Both the position numbers and the translations under genes were made by a program. Below are positions 1 to 8,026 of a DNA stretch of 64,000 bases, one piece after another. The notes beneath the pieces were generated by a model. The model did no database searches and was not told where the DNA came from. It saw nothing but the letters and a program-made list of their open reading frames with translations. Origin of the DNA: CAYRDC01 sp964422925 (GTDB lineage Bacteria > Bacteroidota > Bacteroidia > Chitinophagales > S012-47). The stretch spans positions 85,276 through 149,275 of the forward strand of contig CAYRDC010000004.1 of the NCBI GenBank assembly GCA_964422925.1, read 5' to 3'. Within the stretch, counting starts at the first letter, position 1. Every line of letters begins with the position of its first letter.

Positions 1-415
1 TGCGGGCCACACGTGGAGTGTTGTTGTCATTGATAAAGACCCAGCGTCCGTCCGGAACACCATCCGTTTGTGACATTTCCGGGTGGTGTGCATCTCCCCA
101 AGGTACATAACCATGGGTTGTTTGCAACATCGGTTTGGTTTCTTCACTGTAACCATAACCGGTTTCCGGGTCCTGTGAAAAAACATCAATTTCCTTGAAC
201 AAACGGCCGGAAGGTAAACCATATACCGACAATTGTCCGCTGAAACCTCCTGATAAAAAGGCATAAAATTCATCGTACGTGCCGGGAGCCACATAAACTT
301 TGCTCGCGGCATCACTGGTACCTGCGACCCCACTTTGGTTTTTATTGCCTCCGTTACAGGAAGCAATCACCAAGGCCAATACCAGTGGTCCGGTAATGTT
401 AAGTAATCTTTTCAT
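1..415 (-). CDS. nosZ: Nitrous-oxide reductase NosZ, clade II, N-terminal part (runs off the window)
   Basis: The first 138 residues are visible; the rest lies beyond the left edge. NosZ reduces N2O to N2 in the periplasm using the CuA and CuZ copper centres. The N-terminus is a short hydrophobic signal ending in a lipobox (IAS-Cys20), with no twin-arginine motif, so export should be Sec-dependent with lipid anchoring, as in clade II enzymes. After a linker come the NosZ blocks YVAPGTYDEFYAFLSGG (about 41-57), SVYGLPSGR and SEETKPM, then DAHHP with His110-His111, the first CuZ ligand pair. RWVFINDNNTPRVAR ends the visible part. It lies 11 bases downstream of the cytochrome c gene on the same strand, the usual Bacteroidota nos order. 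The family call is firm; whether the rest of the gene is intact cannot be seen. Confidence 0.93.
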   Translation of the reverse strand, partial: MKRLLNITGPLVLALVIASCNGGNKNQSGVAGTSDAASKVYVAPGTYDEFYAFLSGGFSGQLSVYGLPSGRLFKEIDVFSQDPETGYGYSEETKPMLQTTHGYVPWGDAHHPEMSQTDGVPDGRWVFINDNNTPRVAR

Positions 416-426
416 GTTTGTGGTTT

Positions 427-936
427 TTAGTTATTTAAGTTAGTTGTGTCTTCTGCATCCATCTTTCTGAAATACTCCAGTATAGCCCGCGCTTCTTCTT
501 CTGTCAGGTTTTGATTGGCCATAGGAGAGAGGAAATCAGATTGAAGTTGTTTGGCAACCGGGTCTTCTGCCAGCATTCCTTCAGGGTTCAAAATCATATT
601 CATAATCCATTCCGGAGTTCTGCGTTTGGTTACTCCACGGTGTGCCGGCCCTATGTATTTCTCATCTTCTTTATGGCAGGAACTGCACTTAAGTTTGTAC
701 AGTTCTTCACCCTGCTGAGCAAGGGCATCATCAATGCGACCCAGGGTTACTTCCTTTACCGGCCCGACACCCTTATCTTTCATCGGATCGATGGGCTCAT
801 CTTTTTGATACAATGATTCTACTTCTCCATCATTATTGGAATCAGCAGAATCATTATTCCCACCACCGCATGAGATAGTCCAAAAAGCTGTCAGAATCAT
901 AAAGGCTGCTGTGAAAAATGTACGTTTCATACTCAT
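427..936 (-). CDS. Cytochrome c lipoprotein of the nos cluster
   Basis: A 169-residue c-type cytochrome. A hydrophobic N-terminus ends in a lipobox (TIS-Cys23), followed by an acidic, Asn/Asp-rich linker (24-60) that would tether the haem domain to a membrane. The haem-binding CSSCH is at 84-88, and Met139 in SPMANQNLT is the likely sixth ligand, so this is a monohaem class I cytochrome. The gene is 11 bases upstream of nosZ on the same strand. Its probable role is electron delivery to NosZ, an inference from position; such cytochromes commonly accompany clade II nosZ. Translation may begin at the first ATG (936) or the ATG two codons on (930), which gives a cleaner signal peptide. A palindrome centred near 998 may control its promoter. 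Confidence 0.9.
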   Translation of the reverse strand: MSMKRTFFTAAFMILTAFWTISCGGGNNDSADSNNDGEVESLYQKDEPIDPMKDKGVGPVKEVTLGRIDDALAQQGEELYKLKCSSCHKEDEKYIGPAHRGVTKRRTPEWIMNMILNPEGMLAEDPVAKQLQSDFLSPMANQNLTEEEARAILEYFRKMDAEDTTNLNN

Positions 937-987
937 TTTTTTGTGTTATTCAATCGGAGCGTAAAGGTCAGTATGGTATTTTTGTAT

Positions 988-1009
988 TTTTATGATATAC
1001 CTCATAAAA
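988..1009. promoter_or_regulatory. Perfect palindrome, probable Crp/Fnr operator between nos and its regulator
   Basis: Arms TTTTATGA (988-995) and TCATAAAA (1002-1009) are exact reverse complements around the 6-base spacer TATACC. The core TGA-N6-TCA has the spacing of Crp-type sites, with the G of TGTGA changed to A. It lies in the 101-base divergent gap, 28 bases before the Crp/Fnr start and 52 before the cytochrome c start. Leftward, a weak -7-like GACCTTTAC at 961-969 would put the start of transcription near 957, about 41 bases from the palindrome centre, which is the class II activation geometry. Binding by the adjacent regulator is inferred. Confidence 0.6.
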
Positions 1010-1037
1010 GCCTACACCAAAAGCCAAATCTTCCAGA

Positions 1038-1664
1038 ATGCATCTCTCCGAAGAATTAATGATCCAATATAACGCTGAAAGGGTTCATTTCAGGAAAAAC
1101 AATGTCATATTTGAGCAGGGGTCCTATCCCAGGTGGTATTACCAGGTAGAAAATGGATTGGTGATTGTAAGCCGGTTCGATGAAAATCATGAAGAATTTA
1201 TTCAAAGAGTGTTTCGCCCCGGGGAAAGTTTTGGAGAACCGCCATTATTGGGAGACTTTCCTTATCCCTCTACAGCGACTCCAAAAACAGAGGTAATTGT
1301 TTGGCGAATCCCGAAACCATATTTTGTAAAATTGCTTCGGGAGAACTTCGATGCCCATATGCGCCTGACAACTCTTTTGTCCAAACGGCTTTCCTATAAA
1401 TCAAAATTGATCGCTGACCTCGGGCTTCATTCCGGGGATAAACGTATTCTCAATATTATAAAATTCCACTGCGCTGCTACCCCTTCCAAGGAAGACCCCG
1501 TGCTCTTTCCGTTTACCCGGCAGGAATTAAGCGGCATGACCGGCCTTCGCGTGGAAACAGTTATCCGGGTAGTTAAAGATTTGGAAAAACAAGGGAAACT
1601 TATTATCCGGGACCATAAAATTTACCTGCCACGGTCTACTTTATCAGATCAAGCCCTTCCGTAG
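1038..1664 (+). CDS. Crp/Fnr-family transcription regulator, divergent to nos genes
   Basis: A 208-residue regulator with an N-terminal cyclic-nucleotide-binding-type beta-roll (about 10-95), a dimerisation helix (about 97-125) and a C-terminal winged helix (about 145-200). The recognition helix LRVETVIRVVKDLEKQGKL (170-188) keeps the Glu and Arg that in FNR and CRP contact the TGA half-site, while the Ser212 position of FNR is Ile. There is one cysteine (Cys145), so it cannot carry an FNR-type Fe-S cluster; it is closer to DNR/NnrR-like or unsensed members. Transcribed away from cytochrome c-nosZ with a palindrome between, it is a good candidate regulator of N2O respiration and of itself. 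The last 29 bases overlap the 3' end of the convergent TPR gene. The effector is unknown. Confidence 0.88.
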   Translation: MHLSEELMIQYNAERVHFRKNNVIFEQGSYPRWYYQVENGLVIVSRFDENHEEFIQRVFRPGESFGEPPLLGDFPYPSTATPKTEVIVWRIPKPYFVKLLRENFDAHMRLTTLLSKRLSYKSKLIADLGLHSGDKRILNIIKFHCAATPSKEDPVLFPFTRQELSGMTGLRVETVIRVVKDLEKQGKLIIRDHKIYLPRSTLSDQALP

Positions 1665-2268
1665 CCGAAGTATCGTTCGGATTATACAGCAATACCTTTT
1701 GAAATAATATTTTGGCTTCTCTGTATTTTCCCATCTGATAATTAGTCCAAGCCATTAGCAGGAGTGCATCATAATCAAAGGGATACAGGTTTATGACTTT
1801 TTCCAGGTATTTATAGGCTGTATCATATTCATTACGCGAATAATAAATTAATCCCATCCGGTAATTAACCAGGGAATTTTGCGGATCTATTTCCAGAATT
1901 TTCCGGTAATTATTCACCACTTCATCCCAATTGCCAAGGGAAGAGAGCGGGTAAGCATAGCCCAGGCGCGCCTCTACGCTGTAGGGCATCAGTTCCATGG
2001 CTTTCTGGTAATATTTAATGGAAAGATCCTGCTTACCGCTATTATAATACAGCCAGCCAAGCCTCAAATTCATCTCATATGATCCGGCATCATAAACATC
2101 AGACAGTTTTTGGGCTGCTTCCTCATACTCTCCCATTGATTCATATAAATAACTTTCTGCAAAGGCTTTCTTGAGTGTTTCAAAATCCTGGGCAGCAATC
2201 CCATAAATAGTACACAGGAAAATAAACAGGCTAAAAAGCAGTGATTTCATAGTTGTATTATTTGTCAT
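1636..2268 (-). CDS. Exported TPR-repeat protein, last gene of the PqqD/ATP-grasp operon
   Basis: 210 residues: a signal peptide (hydrophobic run about 7-24, cleavage near AAQ) followed by about five tetratricopeptide repeats filling the rest, for example residues on LGWLYYNSGKQDLSIKYYQKA and MGLIYYSRNEYDTAYKYLEKV. TPR arrays are protein-interaction scaffolds; here it should act in the periplasm or at the outer membrane. Its start overlaps the stop of the TPR/barrel gene by 4 bases, indicating translational coupling, although the ATG at codon 7 would also give a good signal peptide. It probably partners the beta-barrel encoded upstream. The specific function is unknown. Confidence 0.8.
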   Translation of the reverse strand: MTNNTTMKSLLFSLFIFLCTIYGIAAQDFETLKKAFAESYLYESMGEYEEAAQKLSDVYDAGSYEMNLRLGWLYYNSGKQDLSIKYYQKAMELMPYSVEARLGYAYPLSSLGNWDEVVNNYRKILEIDPQNSLVNYRMGLIYYSRNEYDTAYKYLEKVINLYPFDYDALLLMAWTNYQMGKYREAKILFQKVLLYNPNDTSATEGLDLIK

Positions 2269-3422
2269 AAGTTCGTAAATATGGTTATATACAACCCATG
2301 CTGCCGATAGGTTTCCTGGAGCATTTCATTCCTTTTAACATCAAATTGATAAGATAGTTTCATCAGTATCTGGTTTAATCGAAAGGTAAAATTAACTCCT
2401 ACATTACGCAGCATGGGATCTGTCTGATTATACAAATACATTCCGTCAAAAAATTGATAATACCGGTTATACCCTTGCGTGATATTCATATCTAAAGCGA
2501 TCCGCGGTCCCAACGATAAACCCAGCAATACCGTAAGGGAGCTGGTTTTATACAAGGGAGAAAATAACATCCGGTAAATGACTCCGGGGTACAGGGTAGC
2601 ATTGCCATTTGGAAAAGCCGTCAGTTCGATTTCAGCTTGATGCGTCAACATACCGTCCATACGGTTGCCGGAATAGGACAGCCGGATATCAGCAGGTCTA
2701 CTCCTGATCACTGTACTGATCCCAACGACATAGTTCAGGAATTCCGTATCGCTCACAATCCATTGCGCATGCCCGAAAGACCTGACACTGACTATAGGGT
2801 CAGGGGAAAATTCGGGACTCATGTAATACTCGTACTGCAAGGCAGCCGGCAGGCCTTCCTTTTTTTTGGAATCTCCCTGTTTCAAAAGGGAAAAGGCCTG
2901 CCAAAGGGCTACCCGGGAGTTCACCGGTAATCGTATTCCGACAGAAGCCCAGAGATTATTGCCGGCCAGCTGATAGTTGCTGGAAATCCGGATACCGTTT
3001 TCTGCCCAGATTCCACTTACCCTGGCTTTTTTCAGGGAATCCGGTATTTGCCGGGCATGTTTTCTCTCCAGGTCGCGGGCCGGCATAACCCATCCCAGGT
3101 TCAGGTAACATCCGTGCAAATAAGTCAGGGCAATAGGGTCAGCTCGGTTAAAGTCCAGGGCTTTGCGAAAATGGAGTGCGGCCAACCGGTAATTATTCAG
3201 ATTCCAAGCAGCAATTCCCATGCGCATCCGCAGGTAGTAAAAGTCTATATTCTGCCTGACTGCCTCCCGGCCCATTATAATCACGGAATCCCATTCTCCC
3301 TCTGCATACAGACGGTACGTTTCCTGGTTATAATAATCCAGCCCGTGGACTTCCTGTGCCCGGAGATTACCGGAAAGAAAAAGCAGGGAAGAAAGAACCA
3401 ATATCAATTTCAACCGCGCCAT
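2265..3422 (-). CDS. TPR domain plus outer-membrane beta-barrel protein
   Basis: 385 residues: a signal peptide (1-22, ending RAQ), a helical region with two to three TPR-like repeats (about 28-130: YAEGEWDSVIIMGREAVRQ and NNYRLAALHFRKALDFNRAD), then from about 140 to the end amphipathic strands broken by turns, as in outer-membrane barrels (WASVGIRLPVNSRVALWQAF; GVNFTFRLNQILMKLSYQF). A periplasmic TPR scaffold joined to an outer-membrane barrel is the architecture of exporters such as PgaA and BcsC, so secretion is a reasonable guess, but no family was recognised. It overlaps the upstream M23 fusion gene by 13 bases and the following TPR gene by 4 bases, so all three are likely made together. 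Confidence 0.72.
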   Translation of the reverse strand: MARLKLILVLSSLLFLSGNLRAQEVHGLDYYNQETYRLYAEGEWDSVIIMGREAVRQNIDFYYLRMRMGIAAWNLNNYRLAALHFRKALDFNRADPIALTYLHGCYLNLGWVMPARDLERKHARQIPDSLKKARVSGIWAENGIRISSNYQLAGNNLWASVGIRLPVNSRVALWQAFSLLKQGDSKKKEGLPAALQYEYYMSPEFSPDPIVSVRSFGHAQWIVSDTEFLNYVVGISTVIRSRPADIRLSYSGNRMDGMLTHQAEIELTAFPNGNATLYPGVIYRMLFSPLYKTSSLTVLLGLSLGPRIALDMNITQGYNRYYQFFDGMYLYNQTDPMLRNVGVNFTFRLNQILMKLSYQFDVKRNEMLQETYRQHGLYITIFTNL

Positions 3423-5608
3423 ACAGCACGGACCTCCTTCCCGTCAATAGTATAAACAAGTTCACGTATTCCTTCTGTCTCAATAAACAGGGATAAGTGC
3501 CGTTTCATCACCGAACCACCCGGCCAGGATATCTGTACCCGGGAATCAAGTACAACTTTACCCGGCCCGAAAGTATCTTCCTCTGTATGATAGGTCAGTT
3601 CATAGAAGGCAGCAATCAGATTTTTAACAGGCGCCAAAAAATCATGAAGGCTTCGCAGCCAAACCGGGCTGTATTGATACAATGGCAACACATCGCGAAG
3701 CTTTACTTCCGGGTGTACGCTTAACAACACCTTGTAGGCCGCCAGGTAAAACTGGAAAAGCAGGGAATTGCGATCCCCCTCAAAATGCGTGAACAAGTGA
3801 AGCATACCGTCATTTACAAACCAGGCCCGGGATCCGGTTTCCCGGCAAAGCAGGTAGTTGTTGTTGTACCAGTCAGTCACTACTTCCCAGGCAATGGTTT
3901 GCCGGCTGTGCTCACCGGTGCGGATTTCCCAGGTAATGGTTTCCCCTGTGATGAAACGGAATGCTTTCACCATCAGGTCTTCAGGCTGAACACGTTGTAT
4001 CACCTCATGCGTTTCAGGAAAACCGTACAGGTGAAATACCGGATCATTTTCCCGCAAGACAAGGTAATAGCCAAGCGGATAGCGGAATGTCCGTGAGCCT
4101 ATATACGGGGTTGTCTGAATCTGGAAATGTACATGAGGTTCGGGGCTCCGGCCGGAATTGCCACAATGGGCTATCAACTCGCCACGTTCCACTACATCAC
4201 CGGGCTTAACTTTGATACTGCCTTTTTTCAGATGGCTGATCTGTGAATATAACTGGTGCCCATGCCGGATTACGATGGTATTTCCCCAGTTTTTCAGAAG
4301 GTTCACTTCGCCAATGGGGTTGTCGTCAATGCCATCTTCCACGAGTTCCACGGTTCCGGGAGCCGGAGCCACCACCGGCTGGTTCCAGGCCAGGAAGTCT
4401 TCCGGTGACTCCCCTTTACCGGACCAGGTATTGTCGTCTTCTCCCCGTATGACAAAATCAAAGGCATAACGCCATTCCCCTTTATGGGTGATATCGCCAT
4501 TATGCCCTTGGTCAATGGTCCAAGGCCCCATAACCGGCAGGCTGATATTCACCGGGCGGGCGTACTTGTAACGCTCCGCGTAACTTAGGGAATTATACAG
4601 GTTTCGCTCCGGGCTGAATTCCTGGATAATTACTTCATAGGGCTTTCGCAGTATCGGCCTGAGTTTCAGGGCATACAGGAAGGTCAGTACAACGATATTA
4701 AACGGCAGCGAGTAAATGCCCAGCTGCAGAATGGCGAACAGGCTGGCGAGGGCGGAAGTGAGCAAAACCAGCAAGGGGATTAGGACAAGCGCCCACAGGT
4801 AGGATTGCCGGGAAGGTATCAGGAAAAACCCACCTACTGCTATAGCGCTGAGAATAAAGTTAAACCCGATATAGCTGTAACTGAGCTCGTTCAGGTCAGC
4901 TCCGATAAATTGATAAAAACCGTAAGCGGCCAAGAACCCCAGCAGGGAAAGCGTAAAAGCAATCCTGGAATAAAACAGCAAGCCAAGCGCGATCAACATG
5001 CCCGAGAGCAAATTGTATTGAAACAAAATGGCGCCAAGGGATTTAAAATAAATTTTCAGGGCGATCGGAATATTCCAGGCGTTAAAATCTTGATAAAGTT
5101 TCACCAGCCAGTTGCTGCCGGTGGCATACAATTCATTCAGCACATAGACACCCCTTTCACTGATTCCGATGGCTTCAAAATTCCTGGCAGCCAGGAAAAC
5201 CGTCCAGAAAATCAGCAAAAAAGGTACACTCAGGTAGGGGAGTCCGTATTTCCCCAGTACCCCGGACAGCGCGGCCGTCACCAAAACGCACATGAGGCTG
5301 GCAGACACGAGCAACACGTAAAAAGAAATATTAGGCGCGAAATATATCCCCAGGCCGAGGCCGGCCAGCAGCGCGTTAAAACCGTAATTCCCCTCCCGGG
5401 TTACATACCTGCCGTAACCGAGCAGGAGTGCGAATCCGTTAGCGGCCAATACGGCTACCAGGCCCGCAAGTCCGGTTACCGGATCAATGAAGGTAACCAG
5501 CACCAGCAAAAGGGCAAACCATTTGTTTTTGGAAAAAAATACCTGGGCATAACTGTTCAATACCGAAGTAACGGTCCAGTCCAGGGCACCCGGTAATTTT
5601 CCTCGCAT
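3410..5608 (-). CDS. Urea-transporter-like channel fused to an M23 (LytM) metallopeptidase
   Basis: 732 residues from the ATG at 5608. This start leaves a 10-base gap to the upstream gene, whereas the longer frame to 5719 would overlap it by about 100 bases. Residues about 8-320 are strongly hydrophobic with two related halves carrying the urea-transporter signature (DPVTGLAGL near 42; YGFNALLAG near 75; IGFNFIL near 247), like SLC14/UT channels. Residues about 360-505 form an M23 peptidase: AFDF (Asp near 384), WGNTIVIRHG, SHLKKGSIKVKPGDVV, then CGNSGRSPEPHVHFQI with the HxH zinc ligands at about 492-494. A further C-terminal domain (about 520-732) is unassigned. The peptidase should face the periplasm. 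M23 enzymes cut peptidoglycan cross-links or Gly-rich peptides. The transported solute is unproven. Confidence 0.82.
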   Translation of the reverse strand: MRGKLPGALDWTVTSVLNSYAQVFFSKNKWFALLLVLVTFIDPVTGLAGLVAVLAANGFALLLGYGRYVTREGNYGFNALLAGLGLGIYFAPNISFYVLLVSASLMCVLVTAALSGVLGKYGLPYLSVPFLLIFWTVFLAARNFEAIGISERGVYVLNELYATGSNWLVKLYQDFNAWNIPIALKIYFKSLGAILFQYNLLSGMLIALGLLFYSRIAFTLSLLGFLAAYGFYQFIGADLNELSYSYIGFNFILSAIAVGGFFLIPSRQSYLWALVLIPLLVLLTSALASLFAILQLGIYSLPFNIVVLTFLYALKLRPILRKPYEVIIQEFSPERNLYNSLSYAERYKYARPVNISLPVMGPWTIDQGHNGDITHKGEWRYAFDFVIRGEDDNTWSGKGESPEDFLAWNQPVVAPAPGTVELVEDGIDDNPIGEVNLLKNWGNTIVIRHGHQLYSQISHLKKGSIKVKPGDVVERGELIAHCGNSGRSPEPHVHFQIQTTPYIGSRTFRYPLGYYLVLRENDPVFHLYGFPETHEVIQRVQPEDLMVKAFRFITGETITWEIRTGEHSRQTIAWEVVTDWYNNNYLLCRETGSRAWFVNDGMLHLFTHFEGDRNSLLFQFYLAAYKVLLSVHPEVKLRDVLPLYQYSPVWLRSLHDFLAPVKNLIAAFYELTYHTEEDTFGPGKVVLDSRVQISWPGGSVMKRHLSLFIETEGIRELVYTIDGKEVRAVWRG

Positions 5609-5618
5609 ATTCAGTTTT

Positions 5619-6983
5619 TCAGAGTTTGAATTTTTCCAGATGGGCAGGAACCGATTCCTGGCTGTTGATATAATCCAAAGTTTCCGGTTTCCTAATTTGG
5701 TGCAGGTTATTTTCCTCATCGATCAGCACAATGGCCGGCCGCAGGGTAATAAACTGCATCCATTGCGTCATATTGTAAGCCCCGACATGCTGAACAACCA
5801 CATGGTCGCCCTTTTTCAGCAAGGGAAGCCGGACGTTTTCACGGACAACGTCAATATTCATGCAAAGGGGTCCGAACAATTCCATATCCTCGGTGTAGTG
5901 GGAGAATTCCTGAGCCGGGGTGATTTGATGATTGTACCAGAATGAGGTAAAGAGCAGGTTGACCCCAAAGTCCATGATCGTGGCCCTGCGCCCATCGGAA
6001 AGCCGTTTATTGGCCAGCACCGTGCCCAGCAGGTAACCAGCTTCATCCACGAGGGCACGGCCTGTTTCCAGTATCAGCAAGGGCAGGTCATCCGGTTTTA
6101 TTTCACTGTTCAGCAGGGCGCTGGTTATGGCCTCAGCAAATTCTTTGATTGGAGGTACCAGGTCAGTACCCGGCAGGTAAGTGCCTTTCAGGGTGTTGGT
6201 GGAAGGAAAACCGCCCCCCAGATCAAGGTATTTCAGGGTATGCCCGAATTTATCCTGGATCCGCAAAAACAGCTCCGCCAGCTTTGATGCCGCCACACCA
6301 TAGGCGCCAGGGGCCAGCATAAAGGTGCCGATATGTGTGTGCAGGCCGGTCAATTCCACATTTTTCTCTACCATGATTTTATTGATGGCATCCCAGGCCT
6401 GCCCGTTTTCATAATTGAAACCAAACCGGTCCCACATCGGATACACCCCGGTGTCCATGTTCACCCGGATAGCTACTTTGGCTTTTTTGTGGCATTCAAC
6501 GCAGATTTCAAAAAGATTATACATCTCGTCCAGGTGGTCAATATGAATCAGTGATCCCTGTTCAATAGCGGTCCGCAGGTCATCATCCGATTTATCCGGC
6601 CCGTTGTAAATGATCTTCTGCCCCGGAACTCCGTTGGCCAGGGCTTTCTGATACTCAAACATCGATACAACTTCGGCCCAGCTGCCTTCCTGGTGGAATA
6701 TCCGGCAGACAGCGTTCATGTAATTGGTTTTATACGACCAGGCAAACTGAACCTTGGGATAACGCGTAGCGAATATTTTGTAGGTTTCCCGGTACTTTTT
6801 CCGGATCTGAGACTCACTGATTACGAATACCGGAGAACCGTATTCCTCCAGAATCTTTTTCACCGGTACCTCATCAATATGGGTAAGCGGCAGAAAAGAC
6901 TGCCTGGTACCGAACTTGTTCATGAGGCCGGTATTCAGTTTCTGGATAACCGGGCGTTCATACTTTTGTTTTTGCTTGCTCAT
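5619..6983 (-). CDS. PLP-dependent decarboxylase of the LysA (fold type III) family
   Basis: 454 residues resembling diaminopimelate/ornithine-type decarboxylases. Lys85 in WSYKTN is the expected PLP Schiff-base lysine, HTHIGT (215-220) stacks on the cofactor, GGGFP (256-260) and ETGR (306-309, EPGR in classic LysA) bind its phosphate, and GPLCMNID (371-378, with Cys374) plus Tyr403 in GAYN supply active-site residues from the partner subunit. The N-terminal ~35 residues are an extension. It is set in an operon with an ATP-grasp ligase and a PqqD-like protein rather than lysine genes, so its substrate is likely another amino acid or conjugate and it is not named lysA. Its start overlaps the ATP-grasp stop by 4 bases. 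The fold and chemistry call is firm; the substrate is unknown. Confidence 0.85.
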   Translation of the reverse strand: MSKQKQKYERPVIQKLNTGLMNKFGTRQSFLPLTHIDEVPVKKILEEYGSPVFVISESQIRKKYRETYKIFATRYPKVQFAWSYKTNYMNAVCRIFHQEGSWAEVVSMFEYQKALANGVPGQKIIYNGPDKSDDDLRTAIEQGSLIHIDHLDEMYNLFEICVECHKKAKVAIRVNMDTGVYPMWDRFGFNYENGQAWDAINKIMVEKNVELTGLHTHIGTFMLAPGAYGVAASKLAELFLRIQDKFGHTLKYLDLGGGFPSTNTLKGTYLPGTDLVPPIKEFAEAITSALLNSEIKPDDLPLLILETGRALVDEAGYLLGTVLANKRLSDGRRATIMDFGVNLLFTSFWYNHQITPAQEFSHYTEDMELFGPLCMNIDVVRENVRLPLLKKGDHVVVQHVGAYNMTQWMQFITLRPAIVLIDEENNLHQIRKPETLDYINSQESVPAHLEKFKL

Positions 6984-8026
6984 AATTCACCGAGGGTTGA
7001 CAAAATATGAAATTGTTCAATGTCGGTAACGAGGTCCCAAGCGTAACGGACAAACAACTTACCGACTTTGTATTTTCTGAAAGTGTTGACTTTTTCTCCC
7101 AGGGCCAGGCGGACAGCCGCTCCGGGCAGGTTTTGACCGGCCGCAGCTGCGGTATAAATCCAGGCTGGAAATCGCGGGTTAACCTCCAGGATATAAAATT
7201 CATCCTTCTCGCTACGCATAATTTCCAGTTCAAATCCGCCTCTCCATTTACTGGCTTTCACGAATCTGCGGGCCAGGTCCGTCAGGGTTTTGTCTCCCAG
7301 GGTCACACCGGCCCAGCCTTTTCCTTTATCCGTTATATAGAGTTTCCGCATGGGAACGGCTCCTATCATCCGGCCCGTACCATCTCCAAGACCTGCCACG
7401 TCAACCTCTGTGCCTGAAACAAACTGCTGAAGCACAATCGGAAGGCCCCATTTGGCCTGGATTTTATGGAAATAATAAGCAACCTGGTCTGCCGAGTAGG
7501 CAATATACGCTTCGTAAAACTTGCCTTTAATGACCAGGGGAAACCCAAACTCCTCCTGAAGATCGCGGGAGTTCGGCAACACATTGACATAGCTGGTTTT
7601 AGGAACGAGAAAATCATGTTCTTGTCCAAACTCATACAGATGCAGCTTATCCAACATTTCCAGTTGTTCCTGTCCGGGCAGGAAACTGCGGATCCCCATT
7701 TTGGAAAGCTTTGGCGCCAGCTTGATGAAATTCGGCAGCTCCGCGTCAAAATTCGGAAAAACCATATGCAGGTTTTCGCGGGCATGAACATATTCCAGCC
7801 GTTCGAACAGTGGCTGGCTACCGGCTGAGGGATAGGGTATCTGATAGGTTTTGTCTACAAGGTCGCGCATATACACCCCCGGTTCCAGGGCCTCATAGGA
7901 AAGTCCCACAATGCGGATGTCATACCCTTTCAGTTCCCGGATGGCGCGAATCACACCAACGCCCGGCCCCGGACTGTCAATGGCATTCAGGCCGGTAACA
8001 GCTATGTGCAACGCTTGTTTACTCAT
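6980..8026 (-). CDS. ATP-grasp ligase of the carbamoyl-phosphate-synthase-like type
   Basis: 348 residues. An N-terminal Rossmann-like preATP domain (1-115, starting IAVTGLNAIDSPGPGVGVIRA) is followed by the ATP-grasp fold: PLVIKGKF (Lys168) and the QQFVSGTEVDVAGLGDGTG strand region, with the metal-binding FELEIM and ILEVNPR (Glu281, Asn283, Arg285) near the C-terminus. Such enzymes make an acyl-phosphate and join a carboxylate to an amine or thiol. Its stop is overlapped 4 bases by the decarboxylase and its start lies inside the end of the PqqD gene (8 bases), so the three proteins are made together. PylC-like amino-acid ligation is one precedent for this fold. The substrate pair is not evident. 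Confidence 0.87.
   Translation of the reverse strand: MSKQALHIAVTGLNAIDSPGPGVGVIRAIRELKGYDIRIVGLSYEALEPGVYMRDLVDKTYQIPYPSAGSQPLFERLEYVHARENLHMVFPNFDAELPNFIKLAPKLSKMGIRSFLPGQEQLEMLDKLHLYEFGQEHDFLVPKTSYVNVLPNSRDLQEEFGFPLVIKGKFYEAYIAYSADQVAYYFHKIQAKWGLPIVLQQFVSGTEVDVAGLGDGTGRMIGAVPMRKLYITDKGKGWAGVTLGDKTLTDLARRFVKASKWRGGFELEIMRSEKDEFYILEVNPRFPAWIYTAAAAGQNLPGAAVRLALGEKVNTFRKYKVGKLFVRYAWDLVTDIEQFHILSTLGEL

Noticed and set aside
5609..5719. Longer start of the urea-channel/M23 gene
   Set aside because: It would overlap the decarboxylase by about 100 bases; ATG 5608 gives a 10-base gap, in keeping with the rest of the operon.
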